This document shows, one piece after another, positions 50,179-60,504 of a stretch of DNA of 64,000 nt (its first letter is position 1; each line of letters starts with the position of its first letter). The notes beneath the pieces were generated by a model. The model had not been told where the DNA came from and ran no database searches. It was given only the letters and a program-made list of their open reading frames with translations. The stretch is from Desulfovibrio intestinalis (GTDB taxonomy: Bacteria; Desulfobacterota; Desulfovibrionia; Desulfovibrionales; Desulfovibrionaceae), in NCBI RefSeq assembly GCF_014202345.1, contig NZ_JACHGO010000006.1, positions 248,001 to 312,000 of the forward strand, in the 5' to 3' direction. The translations under genes and the position numbers were made by a program.

Positions 50179-50970
50179 ATGCAGCCCGAACTTCTGCTTT
50201 TCGATATTGGTAATACGTCCATTAAAGTTGGCCTTGCGCACGAGCGGCAGGTGCTGACCTCCTATACATTGCGCACCGATGTGGGACAGACGGCGGATGA
50301 TCTCGGCCTTAGCCTGATTTCCCTCCTCGGGCATGCGGGAATTGTGCCGCAAAGCATCAAAGCCTGCGTTGCCTCGTCGGTGGTGCCGGGATTTGACCCC
50401 CTGCTGCGAGAGGCCGTGGCCCGATATGTGGACTGCCCCTTGTACCGCGTGGGCATGGACCTGCCAGTTCCCCTTGAAAACCGTTATGAACGCCCCGGCG
50501 AAGTGGGGGCCGACAGACTGGTGGGGGCCTATGCGGCGCGCCGCCTGTGCCCCGAAGCGCCCGGCCTGCTGGTGGTGGACTTCGGCACGGCTGTGACCAT
50601 TGACTGCGTCAACGGCGATGCCTACATGGGCGGATTGATTTTTCCCGGTCCGCGCACGGCGCTGAGCGCACTTTCGCGCGAGGCCGCCAAGTTGCCCAGA
50701 GTCAATCTGGATGTGCGCGCCGAAGAACCCATGCCGGGGCGCAACACAACCACCAGCATACAGCACGGGCTGGTATTCGGGTTCGCCTGCATGGTGGAAG
50801 GGCTGACGCAGCGGCTGAAAAGGCAGTTGCCCGGCCCGGTAAAAATACTGGGCACTGGCGGCTTTGCCGCCTCCATTGCCAGGGTGAGCCCGGTTTTTGA
50901 CCAGGTGTTGCCCGCCTTGCTGCTTGAGGGTTTGCGGCGGCTGTACTATGAAGAGCGCACAGCGCTCTAG
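50179..50970 (+). CDS. coaX: Type III pantothenate kinase
   Basis: A 263-residue CoaX. LLFDIGNTSIKVGLA at the N-terminus binds phosphate, GADRLVGAYAA and LLVVDFGTAVTIDCVNGDAYM are the family's conserved blocks, and GTGGFA lies near the C-terminus. It phosphorylates pantothenate in the first step of CoA synthesis. GAGG precedes the ATG. CoA supply also supports the acetaldehyde pathway of the choline locus, but no direct link is visible. Confidence 0.96.
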   Translation: MQPELLLFDIGNTSIKVGLAHERQVLTSYTLRTDVGQTADDLGLSLISLLGHAGIVPQSIKACVASSVVPGFDPLLREAVARYVDCPLYRVGMDLPVPLENRYERPGEVGADRLVGAYAARRLCPEAPGLLVVDFGTAVTIDCVNGDAYMGGLIFPGPRTALSALSREAAKLPRVNLDVRAEEPMPGRNTTTSIQHGLVFGFACMVEGLTQRLKRQLPGPVKILGTGGFAASIARVSPVFDQVLPALLLEGLRRLYYEERTAL

Positions 50971-51010
50971 AGCAGACTAACTTTGAAAAAGTTTACATGC
51001 TCTAACGTGC
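50967..51010 (+). repeat. Partial repeat A after coaX
   Basis: TCTAGAGCAGACTAACTTTGAAAAAGTTTACATGCTCTAA: the AGAGCA ... TTGAAAA ... ATGCTCT core of repeat A forms an imperfect hairpin starting at the stop codon. Confidence 0.65.
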
Positions 51011-51087
51011 CGTTTGCAGGGCAAACGGCTGGGCCGCCTGGTTCCTGGTGAAGTGACAGCGCTGTTTTGCGCCATAGATTATAGTAA

Positions 51088-52419
<1,332 letters not shown>

Positions 52420-52570
52420 GGAAACGCTGATTTATTCCGTTTGGCGGCGTTGCTCCCTTTTTTTGAAACAGTCGAGGACGGAAGAGTCCACTCCTGCTTC
52501 AAAAAAAATCGCGCCTTGCCAAACGAAATAACTACGCGTTTCCAGAAGGCTCTTTAATCAGTGCTTCCCT
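52420..52570 (+). repeat. Repeat family B, copy 3
   Basis: Starts at the base after the enolase stop codon (GGAAACGCTGATTTATTCC) and ends CAGTGCTTCCCT. It shares the same insertion position relative to the stop codon as copy 2 after the porin. Confidence 0.92.
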
Positions 52571-52590
52571 AAGTTTCGGGCAGATATAAA

Positions 52591-52642
52591 CGTTCAGAGC
52601 CCGTGGCCGCTAAAATGGCCACGGGCTCTGAACGTTTGTTTT
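52591..52642 (+). terminator. Enolase terminator
   Basis: CGTTCAGAGCCCGTGGCC pairs perfectly with GGCCACGGGCTCTGAACG over GCTAAAAT and is followed by TTTGTTTT. Confidence 0.92.
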
Positions 52643-52664
52643 GGCGGGCGCTGCCGGGCAGCAG

Positions 52665-52835
52665 CTAGAGCACGTTCACTCTCGGAGTATTTTAACTGTG
52701 AAAAAGCTTAAATGCTCTAACGCCGCACAAGATTGCAGCGCGCCGAAACACCGTGTGGATTCAGCTGAAATTACATTGCGGCAGAATGACAACTTTGAAA
52801 CGTACTGCATTTCAGAGCTAATCTGTTCCAAGGCG
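52665..52835 (+). repeat. Repeat family A, copy 3
   Basis: CTAGAGCACGTTCAC, TGTGAAAAAGCTTAAATGCTCTAA, GTGTGGATTCAGCTGAAATT, GGCAGAATGAC and TTTGAAACGTACTGCATTTCA follow in the order seen in the other full-length copies. Confidence 0.7.
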
Positions 52836-52969
52836 TTCAGGCCGTGGCATTAATGTGTGGCGGGCCGCTTGAGCTTGAAGGCGGGGCAGTCTATACTGGC
52901 AGCATTGCGTGACAAAAAGATATTGGCCGTTCGCATACCTGCGGGCGTAAAAAAGACATGGAGCAAGCC

Positions 52970-53827
52970 ATGATAGTGATTGACGGCAAGAAGACTGCGC
53001 AGGACATCCGCGCTGAACTGGCTGCCGAAGTAAGCGCAGCCACGGCAGCGGGCCGCCGCGCCCCTGGCCTGGCGGTTATTCTGGTGGGTGAAGACCCGGC
53101 ATCTCAGGTATATGTGCGTAACAAGGAAAAAGGCTGCGCCGAGGCGGGAATAGCCTCCTTTGCCTATCGGTTGCCCGCAGATACCAAACAGCAGGACCTG
53201 CTGCAGCTTATTGAAGAGTGCAATTCCCGCCCCGATGTGGACGGCATTTTGCTGCAACTGCCCCTGCCCAAGGGCCTGGACGCCCAGGCCTGCCTGCTGG
53301 CCATTGATCCGGCCAAGGACGTGGATGGATTTCACCCAGAAAACGTGGGGCGGCTTTCTTTGGGCTTGCCGGGCTTCGTGTCCTGCACGCCTGCCGGGGT
53401 TATGGAACTTTTGCGGCGTTACAATCTGTCCACCCGAGGCAAAAAAGCCGTTGTGGTGGGGCGCTCAGACATTGTGGGCAAACCCCTGGCCCTGTTGCTG
53501 ACACGTTCCGGCGAATTTGGCGATGCCACGGTTACCATTTGCCATTCGCGCACACCCGATCTGGCGGCGGAATGCCGCAGCGCGGATTTTCTCTTTCTTG
53601 CCATCGGCAGACCCCGCCTCATTACGGGCGATATGGTGCGCCAGGGCGCGGTGGTCATTGATGTGGGCATCAACCGCACCTCCGACGGCCTGTGCGGCGA
53701 TGCGGACTATGAAAGCGTGAGCGCCAAGGCTTCTGCCATTACTCCGGTTCCCGGCGGCGTGGGGCCAATGACCATTGCCATGCTGCTTATGAATACAGTG
53801 CAGTCCTGGCGGCAGCGCACGGCGTAG
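52970..53827 (+). CDS. folD: Bifunctional methylene-THF dehydrogenase/methenyl-THF cyclohydrolase
   Basis: A 285-residue FolD. Conserved elements are [20 protein letters not shown] (catalytic Tyr and Lys), [30 protein letters not shown] and the C-terminal [15 protein letters not shown]. It interconverts 5,10-methylene- and 10-formyl-tetrahydrofolate. The ATG at 52970 is preferred because GGAG lies 6 bases upstream; an ATG at 52958 would add four residues. Formyl-THF made here is also the substrate for PurN encoded at 60505. Confidence 0.97.
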   Translation: MIVIDGKKTAQDIRAELAAEVSAATAAGRRAPGLAVILVGEDPASQVYVRNKEKGCAEAGIASFAYRLPADTKQQDLLQLIEECNSRPDVDGILLQLPLPKGLDAQACLLAIDPAKDVDGFHPENVGRLSLGLPGFVSCTPAGVMELLRRYNLSTRGKKAVVVGRSDIVGKPLALLLTRSGEFGDATVTICHSRTPDLAAECRSADFLFLAIGRPRLITGDMVRQGAVVIDVGINRTSDGLCGDADYESVSAKASAITPVPGGVGPMTIAMLLMNTVQSWRQRTA

Positions 53828-54034
53828 ATAGCGGCGTCACGGGCGAACGGCGTCCTCTATTCTGGTCGAGTGTCAGCAAGGGGATGATCACTGTATAACA
53901 ACCTATTTTTGCTGATATAAAAGAAAGAATACCTGGTAACGGCACTGTTTGGAACGTTTGTCTAAGGCACCTTTTTCGCCCCGCTTGTCGTGGGCATGAC
54001 CACTTGGCCTGCCGCAAGGCAGCTAGGAGCACGC

Positions 54035-54640
54035 ATGGACTTCAAAACCGCGGTCAGAACTTGTCTGTTTAAAAAATACTGCAATTTCACTGGTCGCGCG
54101 CAGCGGTCGGAATTTTGGTGGTTCGTGCTCTTTGGCGGCATTGTCAATTCGTGCCTGGGGCTTTTCACCAATGCGTCTCCTGAGACAGGCATGCTGACAA
54201 GCGGTATTGTGAGCCTTGTGCTGCTTTTGCCGCACTTTGCGGTGACCGCCCGGCGTCTGCACGACGCGAACCTTTCCGGCTGGATTCAGCTGGCTCCTAT
54301 GGGCCTGGCCCTGCTTGGCGGGCTTGCCCTGCATCTTGACTTTGGCACATCAGCGTATATGTGCATTATGTTGGCTGGCCTTAGCGGGCTGGGGCTTCTC
54401 ATCCTTTACGCCCGCAGGGGCACGGTGGGACCCAACCGGTTTGGCCCCGACCCGCTGGAAGGCGAGGCGCTCGCCCCTGACGCGCCCGGCAGCAACACTT
54501 CTACGGGTACTGGAAGTAGCGATAATAATGATAATGGTTGGGCAAAACTGGCCTCAACTCCTGCCGAGCAGCAGCCCAGAGGCAAAGCCGCCTCAGGCAT
54601 GCAGCCGGGGCAGAGAGCCGTGCCGGATAAAAGAGACTGA
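54035..54640 (+). CDS. DUF805 family membrane protein
   Basis: A 201-residue protein with the DUF805 signature KKYCNFTGRAQRSEFWWFVLF and RRLHDANLSGWIQL, about four helices, and a Ser/Asn/Asp-rich C-terminal tail (about 50 residues) likely in the cytoplasm. Function is unknown; relatives include YhaH. TAGGAG precedes the ATG at 54035. It lies just before kdnB but is separated by a 114-bp gap. Confidence 0.85.
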   Translation: MDFKTAVRTCLFKKYCNFTGRAQRSEFWWFVLFGGIVNSCLGLFTNASPETGMLTSGIVSLVLLLPHFAVTARRLHDANLSGWIQLAPMGLALLGGLALHLDFGTSAYMCIMLAGLSGLGLLILYARRGTVGPNRFGPDPLEGEALAPDAPGSNTSTGTGSSDNNDNGWAKLASTPAEQQPRGKAASGMQPGQRAVPDKRD

Positions 54641-54754
54641 TCCGCATTTTTAACCCCGCTGGTCCGCCTTGGGGGCCGCTTTTCGGCGGCTCTTGCAAGA
54701 CCTGCGGGTATAGCGTATGGCCCGGAAATCCTATGCCATACTGTGAGGGCAACT

Positions 54755-55834
54755 ATGTTCCGTAATGCAAAAAATGTCGGTTATTATATGATTGGCCAGG
54801 GCAGCCTGAGCCAGCTTGGCGATCTTCTGGCCGTGCGCCACAAGGCAGTGGCTGGTCCAGCCGTCTTTTTTCTGGACAGTTTTTTTGAAGGCAAAGATCT
54901 GGCGGACAAACTGCCCGTGGAAAGCCGCGATATGGTGCTTTATGTCGACACCACCAGCGAGCCCACCACGGACAGCGTGGACGGCTACACCGATCAGGTG
55001 AAGGCCTTTTTGAAGGGCGCTGAACCCTGCGCCCTGATCGCGCTTGGCGGCGGCTGTGTGCTTGATACCTGCAAGTGCGTCGGCAACCTGCTCAACAATC
55101 CCGGCAAAGCCGAAGATTACCAGGGCTGGGAACTGGTAAAGAATCCCGCGCCATACAAAATCGCCGTTCCCACCTTGTCGGGCACTGGCTCCGAAACGTC
55201 GCGCACGGGCATCATCTGCAATGAAGAAAAGAACATCAAACTTGGCATGAACAGCGACTTCACCATGTTCGACCAGGTGCTGATGGATCCCGACCTCACG
55301 GCCAGCGTGCCCCGCAACCAGTATTTTTACACGGGCATCGACACCTACATGCACTGCTTTGAGAGCATTACCGGCTCTTACCGCAATGTGGTGGTGGACT
55401 CCCTTGCTGAAAAAGCCATTGATCTCTGCAAGCAGATTTTTCTCTCGCAGGATATGATGAGCGAAGAAAACCGCGAAAAGATGATGATCGCCTCCTACCT
55501 GGGCGGCATGGCTGCCGGTTTTGTGGGCGTGGTGCATCCCATCTCCGCAGGTCTCAGCATGGTGCTGCACATGCGTCACGGCATAGCCAACTGCTATTCC
55601 CTGTCCGTGCAGGAAGACATCTATCCCGAACAGTACAAAGAATTTATGACCATGATGGAACGTCAGGGCATTGATCTGCCCAAGGGCATCTGCCAGGGCC
55701 TCACCGACGCCCAGTACGATGCGCTCTACGGCGCAAGCATTGTGCATGAAAAGCCGCTTTCCAACCGTCTTGGCCCCGATTTCAAGAACATCCTCACCAA
55801 GGAAAACGTCATCGAACGTTTCAAAAGGATGTAA
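54755..55834 (+). CDS. kdnB: 3-deoxy-D-manno-octulosonate 8-oxidase KdnB
   Basis: A 359-residue Fe-type alcohol dehydrogenase-fold protein. ALIALGGGCVLDTCKCVGN binds NAD, and the metal/active-site region is HPISAGLSMVLHMRHGIANC. Sequence style and the adjacent KdnA gene identify it as KdnB, which oxidises C8 of Kdo to an aldehyde before transamination to 8-amino-Kdo. The ATG at 54755 with GAGGG upstream is preferred to a GTG at 54743. A repeat-B element separates it from kdnA. Confidence 0.88.
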   Translation: MFRNAKNVGYYMIGQGSLSQLGDLLAVRHKAVAGPAVFFLDSFFEGKDLADKLPVESRDMVLYVDTTSEPTTDSVDGYTDQVKAFLKGAEPCALIALGGGCVLDTCKCVGNLLNNPGKAEDYQGWELVKNPAPYKIAVPTLSGTGSETSRTGIICNEEKNIKLGMNSDFTMFDQVLMDPDLTASVPRNQYFYTGIDTYMHCFESITGSYRNVVVDSLAEKAIDLCKQIFLSQDMMSEENREKMMIASYLGGMAAGFVGVVHPISAGLSMVLHMRHGIANCYSLSVQEDIYPEQYKEFMTMMERQGIDLPKGICQGLTDAQYDALYGASIVHEKPLSNRLGPDFKNILTKENVIERFKRM

Positions 55835-56030
55835 TTGCGGCCTCACGTTCGAACAAAACTGTCATGATCTGTCGGCGGCGTGGGCAAAACCCCGCCGCCG
55901 TCAGGCTCTTTCAGGCAACAGCCGCACGACGGCTCCTGCCAGCAACGGATGTGACAGCCCCAGCGGATTTGCACGGTCCGCCCTGCCAATACCACCACGG
56001 TGAAGGCGTTTGCCTCTGGCAGGTTTTTAA

Positions 56031-56183
56031 GAAAACGCTGATTTATTCCGTTTGGTTGCGTTGCTTCACTTTTTTGAAACAGTCGAGGACAGAATAGTCC
56101 ACTCTTGCTTCAAAAACAGATCGCGCCTTGCCAAACGAAATAGCTGCGCGTTTTCAGGAGGCTCTTTAACCAGTGCTTCCTTA
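56031..56183 (+). repeat. Repeat family B, copy 4
   Basis: GAAAACGCTGATTTATTCCG to CCAGTGCTTCC between kdnB and kdnA, ending 29 bp before the kdnA start. It may contribute to separate control of the two genes. Confidence 0.92.
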
Positions 56184-56211
56184 AGCGCAAAACTCCATAG
56201 TGAGGAGTCTC

Positions 56212-57399
56212 ATGGATATTAAAGTCAACTTCAGCGGCCGCGCCATCCGGTATACCGAAGACGAAATCGCCGTTGTGGTCGAGGCCATGCGCAATGCTGA
56301 TCCCCTGACCCAGGGGCACTATATGCGCCAGTTTGAAAGCAAGTTCGCAGACTATCAGGGCGTGGCTCAGGGAACGTGCTTCACTACCATGAACGGTTGC
56401 TCCGCACTGGAACTTTCAGCCCAGCTCTGCATGTTCAATGAAGGCGACGAGGTGGTCATTCCCTCGCATACCTTCACTGCCTCGGCCTATCCCTATGTCA
56501 AAAAGGGCGCAAAGCTTGTTTGGGCCGATGTGGATCTGCACAGCCGCGTGGTCACGGCCGAGAGCATTGAGCGCGTGCTCACTCCCCGCACCAGAGCTGT
56601 GGTGGTTGTACACCTGTACGGCTATGTGGCGGACATGCCCGCCATTGCCGCCCTGTGCAAGGAACGCGGTCTGATTCTTATCGAAGACGCGGCGCAGGCC
56701 ATCGGCGCGGAAATCGGCGGCGTCAAGGCCGGAGCCTTTGGCGATATGGCCATCTTCTCTTTCCATTCGCATAAAAACCTCACCACTCTGGGTGAAGGCG
56801 GCATGCTCTATGTGCGCGACGCCAAGCTTGCGGCTATGGTGCCCACCCTGCGCCACAACGGCCACTGCGGTTTCGATTTTGAGCGCCCTGACTACTGGAA
56901 GCCCGCTATGGGCAACGTGGACATGCCCTTCATCGATGGCCGCATGGTACAGCCCAACAACTACTGCCTGGGTGAAGTGGAATGCGCCCTTGGGGCCAAG
57001 CTGCTGGAACGCATTGATGAAATCAACGACCAGAAGCGTAGCCGCGCTCTTGCCTTCATTGACGCACTGAAGGATTTTCCCGAGCTGGAGTTCCACCGCG
57101 AAGACAGCCGCCGCCACAACTACCATCTGCTGGCGGCCCGCATGACTTCCGGGGTTGATGCCCGCGACCGCTTCATGCGCGCCATGTTCAATGAAAAGGG
57201 CGTCAAATGCGTGGTGCAGTACATTCCGCTGGACAGGTACGACTACTACCGCCGTCTGGGCATGGGCGAAGCCTGCTGCCCCAATGCGGATACGTTCTTT
57301 GATACGATGATTTCCTTCCCCTTCCAGCACTGGCTGACGGAAGAAGAGTTTACCTATATGCTGGCGTCCACGCGCGAAGTGTTGGCACAAATCCGTTAG
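56212..57399 (+). CDS. kdnA: 8-amino-3,8-dideoxy-D-manno-octulosonate transaminase KdnA
   Basis: A 395-residue DegT/DnrJ-type PLP aminotransferase: LIEDAAQAIGAEIGG positions the cofactor and FSFHSHKNLTTLGEGG contains the Schiff-base Lys. With KdnB it replaces the C8 hydroxyl of Kdo by an amino group, giving Kdo8N for lipopolysaccharide. Start at 56212 with GAGGAG upstream; an upstream GTG at 56200 lacks such a signal. Confidence 0.9.
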   Translation: MDIKVNFSGRAIRYTEDEIAVVVEAMRNADPLTQGHYMRQFESKFADYQGVAQGTCFTTMNGCSALELSAQLCMFNEGDEVVIPSHTFTASAYPYVKKGAKLVWADVDLHSRVVTAESIERVLTPRTRAVVVVHLYGYVADMPAIAALCKERGLILIEDAAQAIGAEIGGVKAGAFGDMAIFSFHSHKNLTTLGEGGMLYVRDAKLAAMVPTLRHNGHCGFDFERPDYWKPAMGNVDMPFIDGRMVQPNNYCLGEVECALGAKLLERIDEINDQKRSRALAFIDALKDFPELEFHREDSRRHNYHLLAARMTSGVDARDRFMRAMFNEKGVKCVVQYIPLDRYDYYRRLGMGEACCPNADTFFDTMISFPFQHWLTEEEFTYMLASTREVLAQIR

Positions 57400-57519
57400 G
57401 CGGCGTTTTTGTCCCTGACGTGCCAAATGAACCAGATGTGCCAGATATAATGGCGCTGCCAGGGGTTGCGCCACTATGCCATCCCCTGGCAGCGCCTTTG
57501 CTTTTCGCAACGCAGGCGC

Positions 57520-57660
57520 GCTCAGAGCACTTTGACCTTGAAAATTCAAATGCTCTGCTGCTGTACAAGAGAATTGCGCCACAGCGCGGGTTCTGCCGCA
57601 ATTGTATTTTGGGCCAGAACGGCAACGTAAAATGTAAATATTGCAATGGTACTCTGTTCT
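57520..57660 (+). repeat. Repeat family A, copy 4
   Basis: TCAGAGCACTTTGACCTTG, AAAATTCAAATGCTCTGC, GCGCGGGTTCTGCCGCAATTG and GGCCAGAACGGCAACG follow in the same order as the copy at 15836. It lies in the 337-bp gap between kdnA and the next gene. Confidence 0.8.
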
Positions 57661-57736
57661 GGGGCTTCCGGGCGGTCCAAACGAACAGTCCACAGTGAAA
57701 AAAGCTCTTAAAAAGTTTGTCAGATAAGGGTTTACC

Positions 57737-59380
57737 GTGAAAGAACGCTGCATTGTCATTCCCGCCATCAAGAAAAATGCCGTTATTCCCGACCAGCTTG
57801 TAAAAAAACTGGCAGGGGTAACACTCGTGCAGCGGGCCATCAATACAGCGCGGGGAGTGCTGCCCGGTGAAGACATTGTGGTGCTCACCGACAGTCAGGA
57901 GATATCCCTTATCTGCGAGCGCGCGGGCGTGGGCTTTCGCCGTCATGAAGATCTGCGCTTCACCACGCTGGATATTGTCAGCGAAATGCGGGTGCTGCTG
58001 GAAGAACTGGCGCAAGAGTATGAGCATTGCGTCATCCTGCGCGCCTCCTGCCCCCTGCTGACCTGGGTGGACGTTGAGGACGCCTGGAAAAAATATCGAG
58101 AAGCCGACGCCGACAGCCTTGTGACCGTCAAGAACGTTCGCCAGCGCATCTGGAACATGCACGGCGAAGGTCTTGAAGGCCTGCTGGACGATGACGCGGC
58201 TTCTGATGAAGAAAAAACGCTGGTGGTGGAAAGCCGCGCCCTTATAATGATGCGCCTGTCATGCCTTCAGCAACCCTGCGAAAAGGGTCGGGGGCGTATT
58301 ATCCCCTATTTTCTCAATGACAGGGCCATCGAAATTCAGGGCTATCAGGACTGGTGGATATGCGAACGCCTGCTTGAGCGGCGGCATGTGGTATTTGTGG
58401 TGGCTGGCTGGCCTGCCATCGGTATGGGGCATGTGTTTCGGGCGCTGATGCTGGCGCACGAAATAACCAACCACAGGGTCAGCTTTGTCTGCACCCGCGA
58501 AAGTGAGCTGGCTGTGGAAAGCATAGCCCGCAAAGATTACAAGATTGTGCGGCAAGGGGAGGAAGACCTTGCCGACACCGTGCTTGCCCTGCGCCCCGAC
58601 CTTGTTATCAACGATATTCTCAACACCACCACGGCCTACATGAAGCGGCTCACAACCGCAGGCGTGCGCTGCGTAAATTTTGAAGACGAAGGGCCGGGGG
58701 CTCCGCTGGCGCGCCTTGTGGTCAATGCCCTGTATGAAGGCAAAACCACAGACAATCTTTGCTGCGGGCCGGAATATTTCTGCCTGCGCGATGAGTTTGT
58801 AAACGCGGAGCGCAATCCTTTTCGGCAGGAAGTCAAAACCGTACTCATCACCTTTGGCGGCACGGATCAGCACGACTGTTCGCGCCGGGTGCTGGACATC
58901 ATTGAACCCATTTGCCGCGCTTACGAGATCGCTGTTCGCGTAGTGGCCGGGCCGGGCTACGCCCACAAAGAGGCTATGGAAGAGCACCTTAAAAAGCTCG
59001 ACAATCCTCTGGTTACGTTTACCTGGGCCACCAATGTCATGAGCCGCATGATGGAAGGGGCGGACCTTGCCATCTGTTCCGCCGGGCGCACGGTTTACGA
59101 ACTGGCCCACATGTGCGTGCCAGCGCTGGTGCTGGCCACGCATGAGCGCGAGGCGCGGCATACCTTTGCCCGCCCACGCCACGGCTTTGCTTTTGTGGGC
59201 ATTATGGACCGCGTTGGCGACGGCAGAATACGCAATACGTTTCTTGCCATGCTGAAGAATACTCGCCGCGAACGCTTCTGGCGGCGGCAGGACAGGCTGG
59301 ACTTCACGGTCAACAAGGGGCGCGTGGTGAGGCGCATGCTGGGGCTTTTGAACGAGCGGCCCCAAGGGGCGGAGCGTTAG
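57737..59380 (+). CDS. Cytidylyltransferase-like / PseG-like glycosyl hydrolase fusion
   Basis: A 547-residue two-domain protein. Residues 1-220 resemble CMP-sugar (NeuA/KdsB-like) cytidylyltransferases, but the nucleotide-binding loop reads VIPAIKKNAVIPDQLVKKLA where PARGGSKGIP is expected. Residues 220-530 (FVVAGWPAIGMGHVFRALML, LITFGGTDQHDCSRRVLDII, ADLAICSAGRTVYELAHMCV) match PseG, the UDP-sugar hydrolase of pseudaminic-acid synthesis, a GT-B fold. GTG start at 57737 with AAGGG upstream. It probably serves nonulosonate- or Kdo8N-like sugar assembly. The exact substrate is unclear. Confidence 0.82.
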   Translation: MKERCIVIPAIKKNAVIPDQLVKKLAGVTLVQRAINTARGVLPGEDIVVLTDSQEISLICERAGVGFRRHEDLRFTTLDIVSEMRVLLEELAQEYEHCVILRASCPLLTWVDVEDAWKKYREADADSLVTVKNVRQRIWNMHGEGLEGLLDDDAASDEEKTLVVESRALIMMRLSCLQQPCEKGRGRIIPYFLNDRAIEIQGYQDWWICERLLERRHVVFVVAGWPAIGMGHVFRALMLAHEITNHRVSFVCTRESELAVESIARKDYKIVRQGEEDLADTVLALRPDLVINDILNTTTAYMKRLTTAGVRCVNFEDEGPGAPLARLVVNALYEGKTTDNLCCGPEYFCLRDEFVNAERNPFRQEVKTVLITFGGTDQHDCSRRVLDIIEPICRAYEIAVRVVAGPGYAHKEAMEEHLKKLDNPLVTFTWATNVMSRMMEGADLAICSAGRTVYELAHMCVPALVLATHEREARHTFARPRHGFAFVGIMDRVGDGRIRNTFLAMLKNTRRERFWRRQDRLDFTVNKGRVVRRMLGLLNERPQGAER

Positions 59381-59399
59381 GGGCTGATATAAAAACTTG

Positions 59400-59513
59400 C
59401 CTTGCCCAACTGGCTGCGTCGAAGACCATTTTTTACTCCGGTCTTGTGCCGCAAAAATACGCCCTTTTCGTAAAAATGCTTTTCTTGCCCTTGGCGCAAA
59501 ACCAGCTCTTTGC
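59400..59513 (+). repeat. Repeat family C, copy 2
   Basis: TTGCCCAACTGGCTGCGTCG, CATTTTTTACTCCGGTC, TTTTCGTAAAAATGC and TTCTTGCCCTTGGCGCAAAA, parallel to the copy at 42767. Confidence 0.85.
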
Positions 59514-59598
59514 GAACAGCCCCTTGAGCATTTAAATTATTTGAAATGACTCTGCTCCAGAAATGACAGTGGTGCAGCACCGCTGAAAGGAAGTATTC

Positions 59599-60306
59599 AT
59601 GTCCAGTAATGGCAAGGTTGTCGCCATTGTTCAGGCCCGTCTGGGTTCCAGCCGTCTGCCTTTGAAATCCCTTCTCTGCCTGCGGGATTTACCGGTTATC
59701 GACTGGGTCGCCCGCCGCCTTGCCGCCTCTGCGCGGCTGGATTCCATCATGGTGGCAGTGCCGGATACGCCGCTGGATATGGTTTTGCTTGAGCACCTGC
59801 GCCGTCGTGGCGTGCCCTGCATGGCCGGGCCGGAAGACGACGTGCTGGCGCGGTTTTGTCAGGCGGCCAAACTGGCCGATGCCGAACTTGTGGTGCGCGT
59901 GTGCGCGGATAATCCGCTGATCTGGGGCGGAGCCGTGGACAGGCTGGTGGATTTTTACCGTCAGGGCAGCTGGGACTATGCCTATAACCATATTCCCCGC
60001 AAGAACCTCTGGCCCGACGGCCTGGGAGCCGAAATTCTTTCCCGGGAGCTGCTTGATACACTGGACAGCAAGGCTGTTCAGCCCTCGCAGCGCGAACACT
60101 GCCTGAACTATATATGGGACAACGCCGCTGATTTTCGCATAGGCACCTTTGACCCCGAGGAAGACTGGCTGCGCCGTCCCGACCTGCGGCTGGACATGGA
60201 CAGGCCCGACGATTTTCGCCGTCTGGCGCTCTTGCCCATCACGCCGGATATGGACGCGCGGGCCATTGTGGATGTGTGCAGTTCAACGTGTGGTGAGGAA
60301 AGCTGA
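59599..60306 (+). CDS. SpsF-like cytidylyltransferase family protein
   Basis: A 235-residue nucleotidyltransferase-fold protein with VAIVQARLGSSRLPLKSL (nucleotide loop) and VVRVCADNPLIWGGAVDRLV, typical of the SpsF/CMP-sugar transferase group active in surface polysaccharide synthesis. Unlike the upstream fusion protein, its nucleotide loop is intact, so it may provide the missing activity. AAAGGAAG precedes the ATG. It is the last gene of the sugar cluster, followed by a terminator at 60345. Confidence 0.87.
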   Translation: MSSNGKVVAIVQARLGSSRLPLKSLLCLRDLPVIDWVARRLAASARLDSIMVAVPDTPLDMVLLEHLRRRGVPCMAGPEDDVLARFCQAAKLADAELVVRVCADNPLIWGGAVDRLVDFYRQGSWDYAYNHIPRKNLWPDGLGAEILSRELLDTLDSKAVQPSQREHCLNYIWDNAADFRIGTFDPEEDWLRRPDLRLDMDRPDDFRRLALLPITPDMDARAIVDVCSSTCGEES

Positions 60307-60344
60307 GACCTTTTCGCTTTCTCCCGTTGTTTGAAGAAATATGT

Positions 60345-60377
60345 AAAAGGCTCCCTGGCATTGCCGGGGAGCCTTTT
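60345..60377 (+). terminator. Terminator of the sugar cluster
   Basis: AAAAGGCTCCC (60345-60355) pairs with GGGAGCCTTTT (60367-60377); the stem ends in TTTT on the plus strand. Confidence 0.88.
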
Positions 60378-60442
60378 ACTGTATGAAACGGGACGTTGCG
60401 TTTGGCGTTCAATAGCTTGCTGGAATAAAAATAGGCGTTTTA

Positions 60443-60478
60443 GGGGGAGGAGACCCTTTTGCAAAAGGGTCCCTTCCC
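60443..60478 (-). terminator. Hairpin after purN
   Basis: GGGGAGGAGACCCTTTT pairs with AAAAGGGTCCCTTCCC, with little loop. It lies 27 bp downstream of the purN stop on the minus strand. The same type of GGGACCCTTTT hairpin follows cobA-hemD. Confidence 0.7.
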
Positions 60479-60504
60479 ACAAAACAATTCAAGGTAAAAA
60501 CGCT

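Noticed and set aside
56416..57888. 490-codon minus-strand frame opposite kdnA
   Set aside because: Shadow of kdnA and of the start of the next gene; no start signals.
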